Of a stretch of DNA of 64,000 nt, positions 1 through 11,731 are shown in pieces. The stretch's first letter is position 1. Each line of letters starts with the position of its first letter. The stretch comes from Carnegiea gigantea (Eukaryota > Streptophyta > Magnoliopsida > Caryophyllales > Cactaceae), in NCBI GenBank assembly GCA_029747015.1, contig JAKOGI010000004.1, positions 147,001 through 211,000 of the forward strand. Reading direction: 5' to 3'. Under the pieces are notes generated by a model, which did no database searches, was not told where the DNA came from, and saw only the letters and a program-made list of their open reading frames with translations. The position numbers were made by a program, and so were the translations under genes.

Positions 1-366
1 CTTCCAGATTTGTGATGCAGTAGGAGTATAGATGATGCTGGCAACTATATCTTTATCCACAGAATGCAATAACCAAGAAATCACCATGCTATTACATCTT
101 TCCCAAAGAGGAAGCAATGGTGAATCATTTGCAGGCTTGGGGTAGTCGTCATTGACAAATGACAGCTTATTTTTCACAGACAAAGAAACTTCACAAGATC
201 TCTTCCATTGAGCAAAATTGGTCCCAGTAAGAACATCACTAGATAGACTAAAGTTAGGGTTATCAGAATGATGAAGATACAAAACATGTCTAGGATCAAG
301 ATTGTAATTGCTCAGAGGCGTGCGATTGTTTGTCTGTGCCATAAAGTTTTCTGAACTTGTAGCCAT
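1..366 (-). CDS. Ty1/copia gag, N-terminal part (runs off the left edge)
   Basis: An uninterrupted 122-codon frame reads from ATG at 366 to the window edge. It matches the plant copia gag N-terminus in layout: a short polar leader, a 'YLHHSDNP' segment, the 'LTGTNFAQWKRS' motif, 'LSVKNKLSFV', and 'LWERCNSMVISWLL' followed by 'ASIIYTPTASQIWK'. These are hallmarks of the UBN2-type retrotransposon gag family, which forms the virus-like particle. The start is chosen because it is the first ATG after the primer binding site, with about 190 bp of leader. The absence of stops suggests a fairly young element, unlike most others here. The rest of gag-pol lies outside the window. Confidence 0.85.
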   Translation of the reverse strand, partial: MATSSENFMAQTNNRTPLSNYNLDPRHVLYLHHSDNPNFSLSSDVLTGTNFAQWKRSCEVSLSVKNKLSFVNDDYPKPANDSPLLPLWERCNSMVISWLLHSVDKDIVASIIYTPTASQIWK

Positions 367-558
367 TTCTCAAGTAAGAGCAAGATTCTTATCAAGAGAG
401 ACTTGTGATCAACGAAGCAATCACGCATTCAATGGAAAGATAAAATTCAGGATTCAAGAGAAATAGCAAGATAAAAAAAAAAAATCAATCAAAGAACAAG
501 TTGAAAGTAGAGAAACAAACTTGAATGATTTCCAGAATTCTGTAGCAAGATTGAGTAG

Positions 559-570
559 GCTCTGATACCA
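559..570 (-). other. Primer binding site of the copia element
   Basis: On the minus strand the sequence TGGTATCAGAGC lies directly after the LTR end. This is the classic copia primer site complementary to the 3' end of initiator tRNA-Met. It fixes both the LTR boundary and the minus-strand orientation. Confidence 0.9.
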
Positions 571-847
571 TGTTAAATTCTGAGATTGAAATCAGAATTT
601 GTCAATTCACCATTGAACTCCAGAGGGGAGAGAGAGAGAGAGAACAAGAGAGAAGATATGTGTTCTTTTATTCAGTTGCTTTAGGGAATCCAGAAAAATG
701 AATCAAATACAACCGAGGCCTTCAGCTCCCTTATATACAAGTTGCTTAGAAAGTTTTACTCTAACAAACTAATGATGTCATCATAACTAACTTCTAGCCA
801 GCTCATAACCAACTTGTTTGCTGATTTTTATTTGGAGTTTTCCAACA
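571..847 (-). mobile_element. 5' LTR of minus-strand Ty1/copia element
   Basis: The 277-bp segment begins TGTTGG and ends TTTAACA on the minus strand, abutting the primer binding site. It contains a TATA box and a GA-rich stretch near its 3' end (608-660). The 5-bp target duplication next to it would be AAGGG (848-852), but the other end of the element is outside the window, so this cannot be confirmed. Confidence 0.85.
729..737 (-). promoter_or_regulatory. TATA box of the copia LTR
   Basis: The minus strand reads TATATAAGG here, in the middle of the LTR, where the U3/R promoter is expected. Transcription would run leftwards into gag. Confidence 0.6.
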
Positions 848-1010
848 AAGGGTGAAGTGAGTTGAAGTAGGTTGAGGTGGGTTGAAGTGAGTTGAATTTT
901 TTTATGTGATAAATTGAACTTAGTTAAAATAGTAGAAGTGGGTTGAACTAGGTTGAAGTGGGTTGAAATAGATTGGAATTGATATTTTAAAATTTATCCA
1001 CGAAAAGAAC
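848..1010 (+). repeat. Degenerate GTTGAAGTGG tandem tract
   Basis: About ten imperfect copies of GTTGAAGTG/AG follow the LTR. Similar plus-strand tracts occur at about 32970-33130, 34240-34375 and 39260-39440. They look like subterminal repeats of a DNA transposon family, but no clear inverted termini could be matched here. Confidence 0.5.
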
Positions 1011-1238
1011 AAGCTCTAAGAAAGACCTATCCTACATCCAATTTAGGTGGGATATGGGGAAACTGTATGGTTTGGGAAATCTAAGAAAAGTAGAAATAGA
1101 TAATTCGTCAAAGCACATTTTAGGTATGGACCAAAATTAATTTTTTGGTGATGTAAAGATTGGGCCAAGAAATAAAGAAAATAAATCAACTTCAGCTTGT
1201 TTCTTCCCTCACGCGGCCCAGCGAGACCATCGGCCCTT

Positions 1239-2145
1239 ATGCATTCTGGTAACTCTAATGCATCTGGTTTTGGAGGGGGGGATGAAGCAAGGAATCTAAC
1301 TAGGAAGATGGATTCAGTGGGTGAACAAAGGAGATGCGAGCAAGCTTCTTGAGCTGGGTTGATGCTTTTAGGCAACGACAACAATCTAGATCCTAGGAAA
1401 GGGAGATGGAATAGAGTGAAGCGGATGGTGAGTCGTTTTTGTCTGCTCCAAGTTTGGGATTACAGTTGAATTATGTTTCATCATTAACACATGATGCAAT
1501 CAAAATTCAATGCATCGATGAATCTGATATTGAATCTGAAATTGAGTATTAGGCATCATCCATTACTCGCTTCGTATTAGGATCTAACCCTCCAATCCAA
1601 GTGATGGAGGGGTTCTGTAATCGAATTTTAGGAGCATTAGAATTTGACGAAGTGGCTATGAGACCTGAAGGGGTTTTATTGTTTGATTCCACTTTGCCCT
1701 GAAACGGGATGATGTGTTGAAATACAACTTCATCCATTTTGATAAAAAAGGCTTAGGTAATGAGGGTTTGGTATGTAGACCAATCTGTGAGTAAAGAGGA
1801 AATAACTAGAATCCTAATGTGGACTAAATTCCCTAACTTAGATTTGAAAGCCCGGGGACAGTTAGCAAAATAGCCAGCCTCGTAGGGATGTCATTAGCTA
1901 CAAATACACACTCTTAAGAGAAGGCTAAGGCCAAGTTTGCTAGAGTTTTGATTGAAATGGATATCAACAAACAATTCCCTGATACTGTCACTTTCATGGA
2001 TGAGAAAGGAGACATCATTGTGCAGGAGGTGGATTTTGAGTGGAAGCCTTTGAAGTGTGAGTTCCGTTACATGTTTGGCCATCATTAGGATGAATGTAGG
2101 AAGAAGGTGAGGCAGGTTTTGAGACACAAAGAGCTTGTTATTTAA
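1239..2145 (+). pseudogene. LINE ORF1 remnant (DUF4283 domain, zinc knuckle)
   Basis: The N-terminal frame starts at ATG 1239 and shifts frame near 1425. At 1549-1690 it reads 'RFVLGSNPPIQVMEGFCNRI', a DUF4283 nucleic-acid-binding segment. At 1830-2100 follow 'FPNLDLKARGQL' and 'FARVLIEMDINKQFPD', then 'DFEWKPLKCEFRYMFGHH'. The CX2CX4HX4C knuckle (2056-2097) has lost its second cysteine (Arg codon CGT) and carries an in-frame TAG, so RNA binding would be lost. The protein normally coats LINE RNA. Order and spacing relative to ORF2 are normal. Confidence 0.75.
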
Positions 2146-2348
2146 GTATGTGATCCTGAGGGGCTAAGACAAAAGAACCAGCAGAGGAGATGCAACAAAA
2201 TTTGGACCAAGACAGGGAGATGACCACACATATGGAAGAACACCCTATTACCTCATTTGGAAATATGCAATGCATCACTCCTCCAGTAGGTATAGTATTG
2301 CAAAATAGTTTTGACTCCTTGGCCAAGGAGAATGGATAGATGTGCGTT

Positions 2349-5300
2349 TTGAAACATTAGAGGCATGAATAAGCCTAATAAATAGGAATGCTTGAAAGTT
2401 TTTTTACAGCATATAAATGTCCTTTTGTGGGCATTGTTGAGACAAAAGTAAAGAGGGCAGCTGAGGCTAGTATTAAGCAGGCTATATGTCTTTATTGGGG
2501 CATGGTTACTAATGCAATTGATGATGTGAAGGGGAGGATTTTGATGTTATGGGACACACAACATATTCAAGTGAATATAATTAGTATCCACCCACGGTTC
2601 ACACATGCAGTTTTGAATATTGGGGCATAATCTTACATGTCACTCCAGCATATGGAGTGAATGATACTGCTAGCAAGACTGTTTTTTGGGATAAGCTACA
2701 GGCACTTGAACAACTGTAACTGACTGTTGGATTATTGGACAAAACTTTAAGAGTCTAATGAGAAATGAGAAGAGAATTGGGGGTCATCTAGAGCTTGCAG
2801 CTAAGATAGAGGCTTTTAGTCATGAGGTGATGCTAGAAGGAGTGTCTGATCACTTCCCTTCACTACGTTATCTATAAATGAACCTGGAACCTAGAAGGAT
2901 ACATTTCAAGTTCTTTAATATGTCGGTAAGTATCCCTGACTTTAAGCAAGTTGTTAAGACTGTTTAGCAAATGAACGTGCAGGGATCCCCTATGTTTAGA
3001 TTGGTGAAGAAGTAACAAGCTCTGAAGAAGCCTCTAAGGACTATTAATAAAAACTAATTTGGTAACATGCAGGCCAAGGTGGTAGCGTTCAAATAGAAAT
3101 GTTCAAGATTCAAAGAGAACTGTCTGCGAAACCCCACAATAGTGACCTATATTTGAATGAAAAGGAGGTTATTGCACACTATAAGTTCCTTTGAAAGTTG
3201 AAAATAAATTCCTTTAAACAAAAATCCAAAGAGACGTGGATAAAATTGGCAGACTAGAATAATGGTTTCTTTTATGCAAGCATTGCAAAAAGACATTATG
3301 ACAGTTCTATCTCAGAAATGCAAACTAAGCAAGGGTGTGTAACCAAGGATAAAAGAGAAATTGGAGAGATTCTGGTCAAACATTTCTAGGACTTTCTAGA
3401 GGTAGCATCACCTGGCATGTCACCATGTCTTAAAGTTATTTTGCAAGGAAGATGCCTTACTGCAAAACAGCAAACACTGCCATTAGGACCTGTGACTGTA
3501 GTACAAATCAAACATGCAATGTTTTCTATTGGCAATTGCAAGAGTCCAAGGCTAGATGGGTTTGGGGGCTACTTTTCAAAAAATCATGGGATTTTGTTGG
3601 GCAGGATGTGTGCAAAGATGTCCAGGACATCTTCATCCATGGCAATTGTTACAACTAGTAAATGCCACCATATTAGCTATCGTACCAAAGGTGCTCAATC
3701 CTATGAACCCTTTTGACCCGAGGCCAATTGTTTGTTGTAACTCTACATACAAATGTATCACCAAGATATTTAGCAAGAGAATGAAGCTTCCGCTGCCAGA
3801 TATAATTGACAGTTCACAAGGGGCATTTGTTAGTGAAAAATCCATTCCTCATAGTATCATGATATGTGAAGAAGTTATTAAACTCTATGGTAGAAAAAAT
3901 GTATCTTCAAGGCGTATCATGAAGATAGACTTCAAGAAAGCATATGATTAAGCGAGGTGAGAGTTTATAAAGAAGCTATTAGGTACGGGTTTCTAAATAG
4001 TTTTGTGCAAAAGACTATGGTATGCATCACAAAGTGCTAGATTTTTTTGTTAAGTTTAATGAAGAAATCTTTGGGTATTTCCTTAGTAAAAAGAGTGTTA
4101 AGACAAGGGGATCCGATATCCCCACTAACTTTTGTCATTGTTATGGATTATTTAGCAAGATCTCTAAAAATTACAACAATGTAAGATGGATTTAAGTTTC
4201 ATCCAGGCTGTCATTCCCTTCAATTAACATATCTGACATTTGCAAATTATTTGTTGATGTTCTAAAGGGCTAAGAAGAAGAGTGTCTGGTGTTTGATGGT
4301 AGCATTTCAACAATTCTTTGAATGCTCTGGGTTGGAGGCCAATCAAGAGAAATTTGTAATTTGTGTAATAGATTGACTAGGAATTGAAAATAGAGTTGGC
4401 TAATTACACAAGCTTCAAATTGGGGATCCTACCATTCAAATATTTAGGAGTGAAGTTAAACCTCAGAGACTTAATAAGCAGGACTGTTAAGTTCTAGTAG
4501 AAAGGATCACTGTAAAAATTACAGCTTGGCTTGTCCAAAGGATGTCTTATGCTAGAAAGACGCAGCTCATTAACTTTGTCTTAGTTGGCATGTTTTCTTA
4601 CTAGAGTCAAATCTTTATCTTGTCAAAGAATGCTTTGGATAGAGTTACCCAAATTTGTGGAACCTTTCTATGGAATGCTGAAGCTGTAACAAAGAAGCCA
4701 CCAACATAACTTGGAACACACTCTATATGCCCAAGAAGGAAAGGGGCATCGGATCGAAGATAGTTATAAATGGAACATTGCAAAGATTACAAAGCTTGTA
4801 TGGGATGTGGCCAAGTCGAGGGAAGGGTTATGGGTGAAGTGTGTGAGACACTACTTTTGTTTTTGGATTTTGAATCCTCCATTTCAGTGGAGTCAAACTG
4901 CTGTTGGCCCAATAAGGGTTAGAGCTCTCCGACCACAGATTTTTTCCATTCACTAAACTCGAACCTGAGACCTTGCTTGAGGGGGACAAGTGTCAAACCA
5001 CTTGAACAAACCTATGTTGGTTGTGAACCACTACTTTTTAAAATGGCAAAGTATTTGGGAGTGTAAGATATCAGCTAAAGATAATTGGTACTGGAGGAGG
5101 AATCTCAAAGCAAGAGATAATGTAGCATGGATTTAACCTTGCAGGACCTAAATGGCTGCATGATCCAAGTGGGAATTATTCAGCCAAATCTGGTTCTGAA
5201 TTGATTACAGAAAAAAGGAGATTGTTTGGTAGTAGCCACTAGTTTGGCATAAACATAGGATCCCAAGTTGTGCCTTTGTGGAGTGGATGACATTACATGA

Positions 5301-5400
5301 GAGGCTGCTTACAAGGACATAGTCAAACACTTTGGTCTCCGGATTGAGGGGGGTTGTGTCTTCTGCCAATCTGCCGAAGAAACCCACACGCACCTATTTT
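2349..5400 (+). pseudogene. LINE ORF2 remnant (AP endonuclease, reverse transcriptase, zf-RVT)
   Basis: The endonuclease region begins near 2349 with a corrupted 'RGMNKP' start. A long open piece with 'CPFVGIVETKV' lies at 2388-2630, and the catalytic GDFN region near 2740 reads 'GQNF'. RT covers about 3500-4500. The piece at 3556-3951 has 'PMNPFDPRPI', 'DIIDSSQGAF' and 'RIMKIDFKKAYD'. 'LRQGDPISPL' follows near 4100, and the FADD box is degraded to 'FANY' near 4245. The C-terminal zf-RVT piece (5240-5400) reads 'FVEWMTLHERLLT' and ends in a C..C..H arrangement. At least a dozen stops and several frame changes are present. The normal role is target-primed reverse transcription of LINE RNA in the nucleus. 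Confidence 0.85.
4859..5028 (-). mobile_element. tRNA-derived SINE inserted in the LINE
   Basis: The 170-bp segment is flanked by a perfect 10-bp direct repeat CACTACTTTT (4849-4858 and 5029-5038). On the minus strand it carries a box A-like stretch (4990-5011, 'TTCAAGTGGTTTGAC') and, about 35 nt on, a box B (4957-4965, GGTTCGAGT), the RNA polymerase III promoter of tRNA-derived SINEs. Its 3' end is A-rich. Removing the insert and one repeat leaves the LINE ORF2 frame continuous, which confirms it as a clean insertion. The family was not identified. Confidence 0.8.
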
Positions 5401-5787
5401 TTGGATATTAGTTTATAGGAGAGATATTTAAGGAGATCACGAATGATTTGCTGCAAATTCAAATGCCAGCCAAGGTATATGGGAGAATTGAGCCCAATAC
5501 GTCAGCTCACTCAAAGGAAGCAGAAAACAAAATAGCAAATTGTTTATAGTTGTATCTATGATTTTTTATTTGTGTTGGCAAGAGAGGAACAAAAGGATTT
5601 TTAGCAAACAAGTAGGGATTGTTTACTTGGATTAGAGAATGTGGCAGAATGACTTTAAGTCGATGCATGGGTATAGTTATTAACGTTGTACAGTTTTGCC
5701 CAGGTATGTCTGGGGTTTTCTTGTAATGTTTTGGGAGGAAAGGAATGAAAGCAATCTAATCTTTTGTCCCCCCCCAAAAAAAAAAAA

Positions 5788-6450
5788 CCAAAGGTGGTGG
5801 CAATCCGAGAGTTCAGCCAATGCACACTTCGAGGTAGACAATCCAGTGCATTAACACCAAATGAATCAAAGCAAGCCGCATAAAACTAAGATGGTTAGTC
5901 GTGGAGACTGTCGAAACGGTTTGTTCACTAGCACTTACTAACAAGGCCTTATCAATTAGTACACGGAAGAATTCTGCCTAAGGAATATGACAGTGGGCTG
6001 AAACTCAATTTGATGGCAAACATCTTCTTTCGACATAATAATGTCTTCCATTTTATTGTTTAACAAGTGTTTCTCTGCATGAGGTAATATCCAACAGAAG
6101 AAGCTAAAGTGTGCATGGCAAGTCAATGGTACACAGATAATAAGCCAAAGTAAAAACAAGACATCGTTAAAGCGGGTCACTCCAGGCAGATATATCGACG
6201 AGATCCAAGTTGTCTTCTATTTCATATCTCACTCCTACAATAAGAAAGTTAGTATGGATCATCATGGAGATAGCAATTTGATTAGATGCATCCAAGTAAC
6301 TCCACATCTATTAACGAATATATAACTATACATACTGTTGCACAAACAACTGTCTGTGTTACAAGATATTATGCTCAAGTCATGTATGCCGGCATAGTCT
6401 CTCCATCATGATAAATTCGAGGGAAATCTTTAAATTGATTAGCAACAATA
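5788..6450. other. Intergenic, no gene seen
   Basis: AT-rich sequence without a credible coding region. The 74-codon minus-strand frame at 5956-6180 has no recognisable motif and is treated as chance. Confidence 0.5.
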
Positions 6451-6460
6451 AAAAAGGTAA

Positions 6461-6612
6461 GTTTTATGTGAAACCGTCTCACCTTAGCGTATGTCGTTAG
6501 ACATCTCACATACACATCAACTGCTGCCTAAAGTTAAAAGAAAAATATCTTGCCACATAGGAGGTCTCATAATAAATCACCGTGAGATTGTCTCACACAA
6601 AAATTTGTATTT
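6461..6612. mobile_element. Possible small non-autonomous element with imperfect terminal inverted repeats
   Basis: The left end (6461-6482, 'TTTTATGTGAAACCGTCTCAC') and the reverse complement of the right end (6582-6604) match at most of about 20 positions, with a shared GTCTCAC core. A near-perfect 13-bp direct repeat flanks it (6451-6463 and 6613-6625, one mismatch). The inverted ends suggest a MITE, while the long flanking repeat is more like retroposition; the class is undecided. Confidence 0.4.
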
Positions 6613-6625
6613 AAAAAAGTAAGTT

Positions 6626-7109
6626 ATGTCACAATAATTAAGAAAAGGTACTCAAAATAGTGTGATTTCAAATTTCAATATTACATAGATTAAATATAAA
6701 CATGAACTAAAATTCTTAATGGAAATCAAAGGAACCAAGTATCCAAAATAAGGAGCCAGTTTATAAGCTTTCAAATTGGGATAGTTTGCATTCAGATACC
6801 CTGAAGTTTTAGACATTTATATCTTTACCAATACTTTTTTGGAGTTAATATTCTACTACCTCGAAGTTTATTGACCTTAATTTTAGGTGCCCTCTATGTT
6901 TTTCCTATGCCCCTAAACTTTTAAAGTTTGCATTTTAACTCCAATCCTCAAAACTTACTTTCAAAAATTTAAATTTTGTGCATGTGTAATTTCTATCATA
7001 AATACTATTCGAAGCCCTCTTTCAACTGGTATTACACACAAAAAGTATTACACGAAGCATGGTGAGAAGGTAATACGTGCACAACGTAAGATAGTACTAA
7101 TAATCTCAT
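6626..7109. other. Intergenic AT-rich spacer
   Basis: No coding or structural signal was recognised. It may hold further eroded pararetroviral sequence upstream of the RT domain. Confidence 0.4.
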
Positions 7110-8801
7110 TACTTAAGTTATCTATTAAAAAACAGATTATTGAACAATAAGAGCAATAATTTAAAGAACTGTACTATGATAATTCTCTAAATTTTAGGAT
7201 AAAGATAAGACATTTACGAATATTACTTTATTAAATCCTAACACTATTATTCAAGTCAAACAAATGGTATATACATACCACGATATCCAAGAATTTAATA
7301 AGCAAATCAAAGAGCTATTAGATAAAGGGTTAATTAGAAATAGTAAGAGTCCTCATACTAATCCGGCTTTTATGGTAAGAAATCATGTTGAAGAAAAAAA
7401 GGAAAAAACTAGAATGGTAATTAATTACAAAAAGATTAATGATAATAATGTATTTGATGGTTATTATATTTTCAACAAAACAGTTCTTTTTAATAGAATT
7501 CAAGGAGCCTCTTGTTTCTCAAAAATATATGCAAAAACAGATATTATCAGATAAAAATGGATGAAGAAAGCATTTCTTTATTTGCTTTTAGTGTCCCTCA
7601 AGGACATTATGAGCGGATAGTAATGGCATTTGGCTTTAAAAATACACTTCAAATATTTCAAAGAAGAATGGATAACATCTTCAAAGATCTTAATCACTGT
7701 TGTCTAATTTACATCAATTATATCTTTGTTTTTGTAAGATCTAGAACAACACAAAGATGATGTTCTAGCTGTCATCCAAAGATGCATTGATTATGGTATT
7801 ATTCTTGGTAAGAACAAGTGCATTTATACGGAATAAGAAATCAAGTTTTTAGGTCTAGAAATGAAAACTGGGCAAGGCATCCTACAAAAGCATATTCTAT
7901 CAAAATAGAAAATTTTCCTGAAAAGATTGAAGATAGGAAGTAATTAGAAAGATTTCTTGGATATCTTACCTATGCTTCATATTTTATTAAGATTTAGCTA
8001 AATTGAGAAAACTATTGTGGCAGAAACTCATTAAAGAAACAAGCTGGACATGGACCTCCAGCAATTCAAAGATTGTTTAAAACTTCAAAATTTTGTTTAA
8101 AAATCTTCTTGTTCTTAATTTGCAAAGGGAAAAGATGATTTAGTTCTTGAGACAGATGCCAACAATGAGCACTAGAGTGCAGTACTTAAAATCAAAAAAG
8201 GGCAAAAAACTATGCAAATATTGCCGTGAGAGTTTTAGAATCTAACTATCCAACGATGGAGATGGAAAATGAAATCCTTGCAGTCATAAAGGGAATTGAA
8301 AAGTTCTTAATCTTTTTATCCCCAAAACTTTTTCTTAATCAAACTGATTATACTTGGTTTTGTGAAAAAGAATTCATCAAATATGCAACCGCAAAGGTGA
8401 CTCCTATATTGACAATTGTGGCTTAACCAGTTTTCTTTCTCCATTGAACATATACAGGGATCGAAGAATTCTCTGGCATATAATTTAACTAGTGAGCTTA
8501 CCAATGGTAATATTAGAGCAGAACTCCTGTTGGAAAATGAGGAAATCCCAAATGAAATGCTATTACTGCAAGAAGAGTTTCTCCCTCTAGTACAATCCTT
8601 ATGGATATTTTGGAATTCCATACAAAAAGTAGTTCACGTTTGGTCTGCTGTCTTCTATCTATCTTATAGCACAAATATTCAGCCTTGAATTACCTAAAGT
8701 GTCCTTACGATATTCAAGAAAAAATAAGTTCTCATGTTCAAGAAAAATGGTTCAACGACTGGTATGTAGCCTACATTAACCACTATCATAATTATTCTTA
8801 T
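7110..8801 (+). pseudogene. Endogenous pararetrovirus (Caulimoviridae), RT and RNase H part
   Basis: Broken plus-strand frames spell the reverse transcriptase and RNase H of a plant pararetrovirus. RT starts near 7200 and includes a 'KSPHTNPAFMVRN' segment; a frame change falls near 7540, then 'VPQGHYERI'. The catalytic aspartate pair of the YxDD box is replaced by Asn-Tyr (7716-7721). RNase H follows (about 8130-8560) with 'NYPTMEMENEILAVIKGIEK' and 'FSIEHIQGSKNSL'. Stops and frame shifts are frequent (for example near 7760, 7830, 7990 and 8420). Movement, coat and protease regions are absent. The wording resembles petuvirus/florendovirus-type polymerases more than Ty3/gypsy, but the genus is uncertain. 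The frame runs into the CACTA insertion at 8802 and resumes at 30281. Confidence 0.8.
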
Positions 8802-11221
8802 CACTACTAGAAATTGAATTTTTAACGACCGAACATAAATTCGTTATTAAATGATCTTAATAACGACGAAAGTATTTTTGTCGTTTAATTTTATCCAAAA
8901 ATATCATTAGACAATGAACAAAAAAGTAAGTCGTTATTATGTTTATAATGTCCGTCATTATCGTGAATGAGAAGGAATTTACATAAAGTTGGGAGAGAAG
9001 ATATAAATGAAAATCAGAAAATTAAAGTACACTTTCCCTCCTAAGTTAACATTATTAAAGTACACTTTCCCTCCTAAGAAGATATATATATAAAAAATCA
9101 TTGAAAAGCAATTGAAAAGAAACACTGAATCTTCTATTTTTTAAAAAAAAGGAATAGAAGTGCTGAACCATTAATGTTTTGCTTGGCGCACGCTCGTTCC
9201 ACTTAACACAGACATTCAACCCACGAAACCCTAGCTGCGAAGAACACACAATCTTCCAAATTTTCAGTTTATGTTCGGGAATTTCTTCTTCTTTGTATCA
9301 GGTTCATTCTCGATTGCCTTGTTATTCTCCTGAGTATGTGATTTTCACAGATGATTGTGAGTTATTTGCATTGAGATTTAGCAAATCATGGAGGCATCTT
9401 CTTCTTCCCCATGCCATGCTGATTGAATTCTGTTGAAAATTGACCATAGTTTTGCTAGAAATTGATAATAATTTGACCATTGTGGCCACTATCTAACTCC
9501 TTGGCTTGGATTAGGCAACTCATTGAGTGATAATACAATCGGTAAGTCTTCAATCTCTTTGTCTATTTGTCTCTGTTTCTCTCATATTTCCACTGTCAGT
9601 TTTGTGCAAATTCAAGAATTCGTTAGGAGTGAATGGAAATTTTGATCTAGAAAGTTGGGGTTATGGATTGAATTTAAGTGATATTGAATTAAAATGGGTT
9701 TCAGAAGGAGTTAGGCTTCAGTCTGTATTTTAATTAAAGGATTTATCATGTGAATGGATGCCTATTTTGATTGCTTGCTGATGATGTCAGAGTTGAAGGA
9801 AAGTCATTTGTGTTATCATGTATACGTCCTCTATAAGGTCTTAAGATTGACACTATACATCTCACAGTTTCTCCTCAAGACTTTTGGTGTACCTTTCGGC
9901 TTTTAGCGAGATTGCTTTCTACATGCCAGTGTTATGTCCTCAACATCTGGATGTATCCATCATCCAATGTCTTCACCATATTAAGCATCTCAGTTATCCT
10001 TCTCATAGTTTTTACTGGTAACTTTAATGAGAAAACAACTTTGTCTCCATATGATGATTTCAGAAGCTAAGTTTTCATCATGAAGTTGATTGAGACACGA
10101 AATGATCTCTTACCCCCCCTAAAAAGGAAAAAAAGGATGTGGTAGATGCCTACAAGTTGAAGGCAATGGCAGCTAGCGTGGTTCGACTGAAGTTAATGCT
10201 CTTATTCGGTGATTTTGTTGTCTAGCACACAAATTTCTTGGTTCATTCTCCAATATCATTCTAATGGCAACAAGAGATTTGATTGATGCTATGATGGAGA
10301 GACGAACAACAGGCTGCCTTTGGCTTTGGGAGCACATATTTAACTGGCGTCAGATTTTCAATGCTTGCTTCAAATATGATTTTTGTTTCTTTTTGTTTTG
10401 TGTGTTTAATTACCTTTTCACCTTTTTTGGGTTTTTTTGGGGAGGGAATTGTTGGTCAATACAATTTCATCTTATGTCCGCAAACAAATAAGGGTTAATA
10501 CAATTAGACATGAGGTCAACACAATCGAGATGAGGAGCTAATATATTGAAATTATCATGGAATTTCCCAAGTGTGTATTTCTCAGATCTCATATATTAAA
10601 TTCCCTTATATACCTACAATTTATTGAGGTAAACTGCAATCATGAATGAGGAAACATGATATCTTGAAGTAGTGATGCACAATGTATAGCATTAGGGGTA
10701 ACAATAGCATGATTTTGTTGGTAGAGAATGTAGGATTATATGTAATTCATTTTTTCTGACTATTTTTTTCCTACCTTCTATTAGAAGTTAAATATAGCCT
10801 GTTAAAATTTTCTAAAAGCTTAAGGATAACTGATAGACCTTTCAGAGAAAAGTGTATCAACTAATGTCGCTCGGACTATGAGTTCGGCTTTCTCCTGCCA
10901 AGAAGGAAATGACATTGGCCTGGAATAAGATCATACCCATGAGATGCACTGCATCAAGTTCACTGCTCTAGCAATTGACAGAGAGGAAGTAACTTTTAGT
11001 TTGAAGCGTTTTCACTACTTTGAAAGCCACACTATTTTGGAGACTAAACTTATCGGTGAGTGCTGAATGGATCATTCCAGTGCTTGAGGTACAGGCTTGA
11101 ACTCTGATGTCTCCTTCCCTTTTATATTTTTGGTTCAATTTGGCCCATGGATAGGCCAACACACAGCTCATTAACCACTTTAGCTTGTCGCCCAGCGCAA
11201 TCTATACTGTCTTTGCTCAGC
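8802..11221. other. Left arm of the CACTA element
   Basis: It begins with the terminal and subterminal repeats. Near 9220 the sequence looks like a host 5' UTR (AAACCCTAG telo-box, then CT-rich stretches), with a GGTAAGT donor-like site at 9540-9546. Open stretches occur at about 9830-10080 and 10140-10220, the latter reading 'DVVDAYKLKAMAASVVRLKL', but no family was recognised. Capture of host gene pieces is plausible for a CACTA but unproven. Confidence 0.4.
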
Positions 11222-11226
11222 ATACT

Positions 11227-11697
11227 TGATTGAGAAAAATCCGATTTCTCCCAAGTGGGCCCATCCAAGCTAGGCCTATGAATATGGCCCATACCTTGGA
11301 TAATGGGCCCTAAGACGCAACCCTAGGGGCTCCCCCTAGGGCCCTTCCATGTCGAGAGCGGCAGCCCACGTGGGGTGCTCTAGGTAAGATTACTCTTGTA
11401 TCCCTTCGCCGAATGGACTATCAATAGCCACATGCCCTCCTCGGGAAGGGGGTGGGCACTCAGAGACACTGAACTTAAACTACATTCTCTCTTTCTTTTG
11501 ACCTTTAACTTGGACCTTGGGCTGACTTGACCGTCGAAAAGGCATGTTCCCTGGCCCACAACCCGGGGTGCCCTTTTTGCAAGTTGGGCCACTTGGAGAA
11601 GAAGACGTCAGGTGTTGCGTGCAAAGCTGTCAGATAAACTCGTTCCTTCGTCCCACGTCATCATCAATAGTACCTCAGTAGAATATTTCCGCAATTA
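11227..11697 (+). mobile_element. 5' LTR of the Tat-type gypsy element
   Basis: It starts TGATTGAG and ends CAATTA (the 3' LTR ends AATCA, so the terminal CA has mutated to TA). The TATA position reads TATCAATA (11419-11426) whereas the 3' LTR keeps TATAAATA, so this copy's promoter is probably weakened. Confidence 0.9.
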
Positions 11698-11700
11698 GAT

Positions 11701-11718
11701 TGGCACCGTCTGTGGGGA
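11701..11718 (+). other. Primer binding site of the Tat-type gypsy element
   Basis: TGGCACCGTCTGTGGGGA lies 3 nt after the LTR. It resembles the TGGCGCCGTCTGTGGGAA sites common in Tat-lineage elements, with one CG-to-CA type change. The tRNA was not assigned. Confidence 0.75.
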
Positions 11719-11731
11719 AGAAGTAGTAGCG

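Larger units (their letters stand above)
1230..5787 (+). mobile_element. Decayed LINE (L1-type non-LTR retrotransposon)
   Basis: Two successive degenerate frames give ORF1 (DUF4283 plus zinc knuckle) and ORF2 (endonuclease, reverse transcriptase, zf-RVT). A C8-A12 tract at 5768-5787 is the expected 3' poly(A) tail. The left limit is set by the first plausible ORF1 codons near 1239; the true 5' UTR may start further left. No TSD was identified. A SINE at 4859-5028 interrupts ORF2. Many stop codons show it is long dead. Confidence 0.85.

Noticed and set aside
1043..1384. 113-codon minus-strand frame
   Set aside because: It overlaps the LINE ORF1 start on the other strand and has no recognisable motif.
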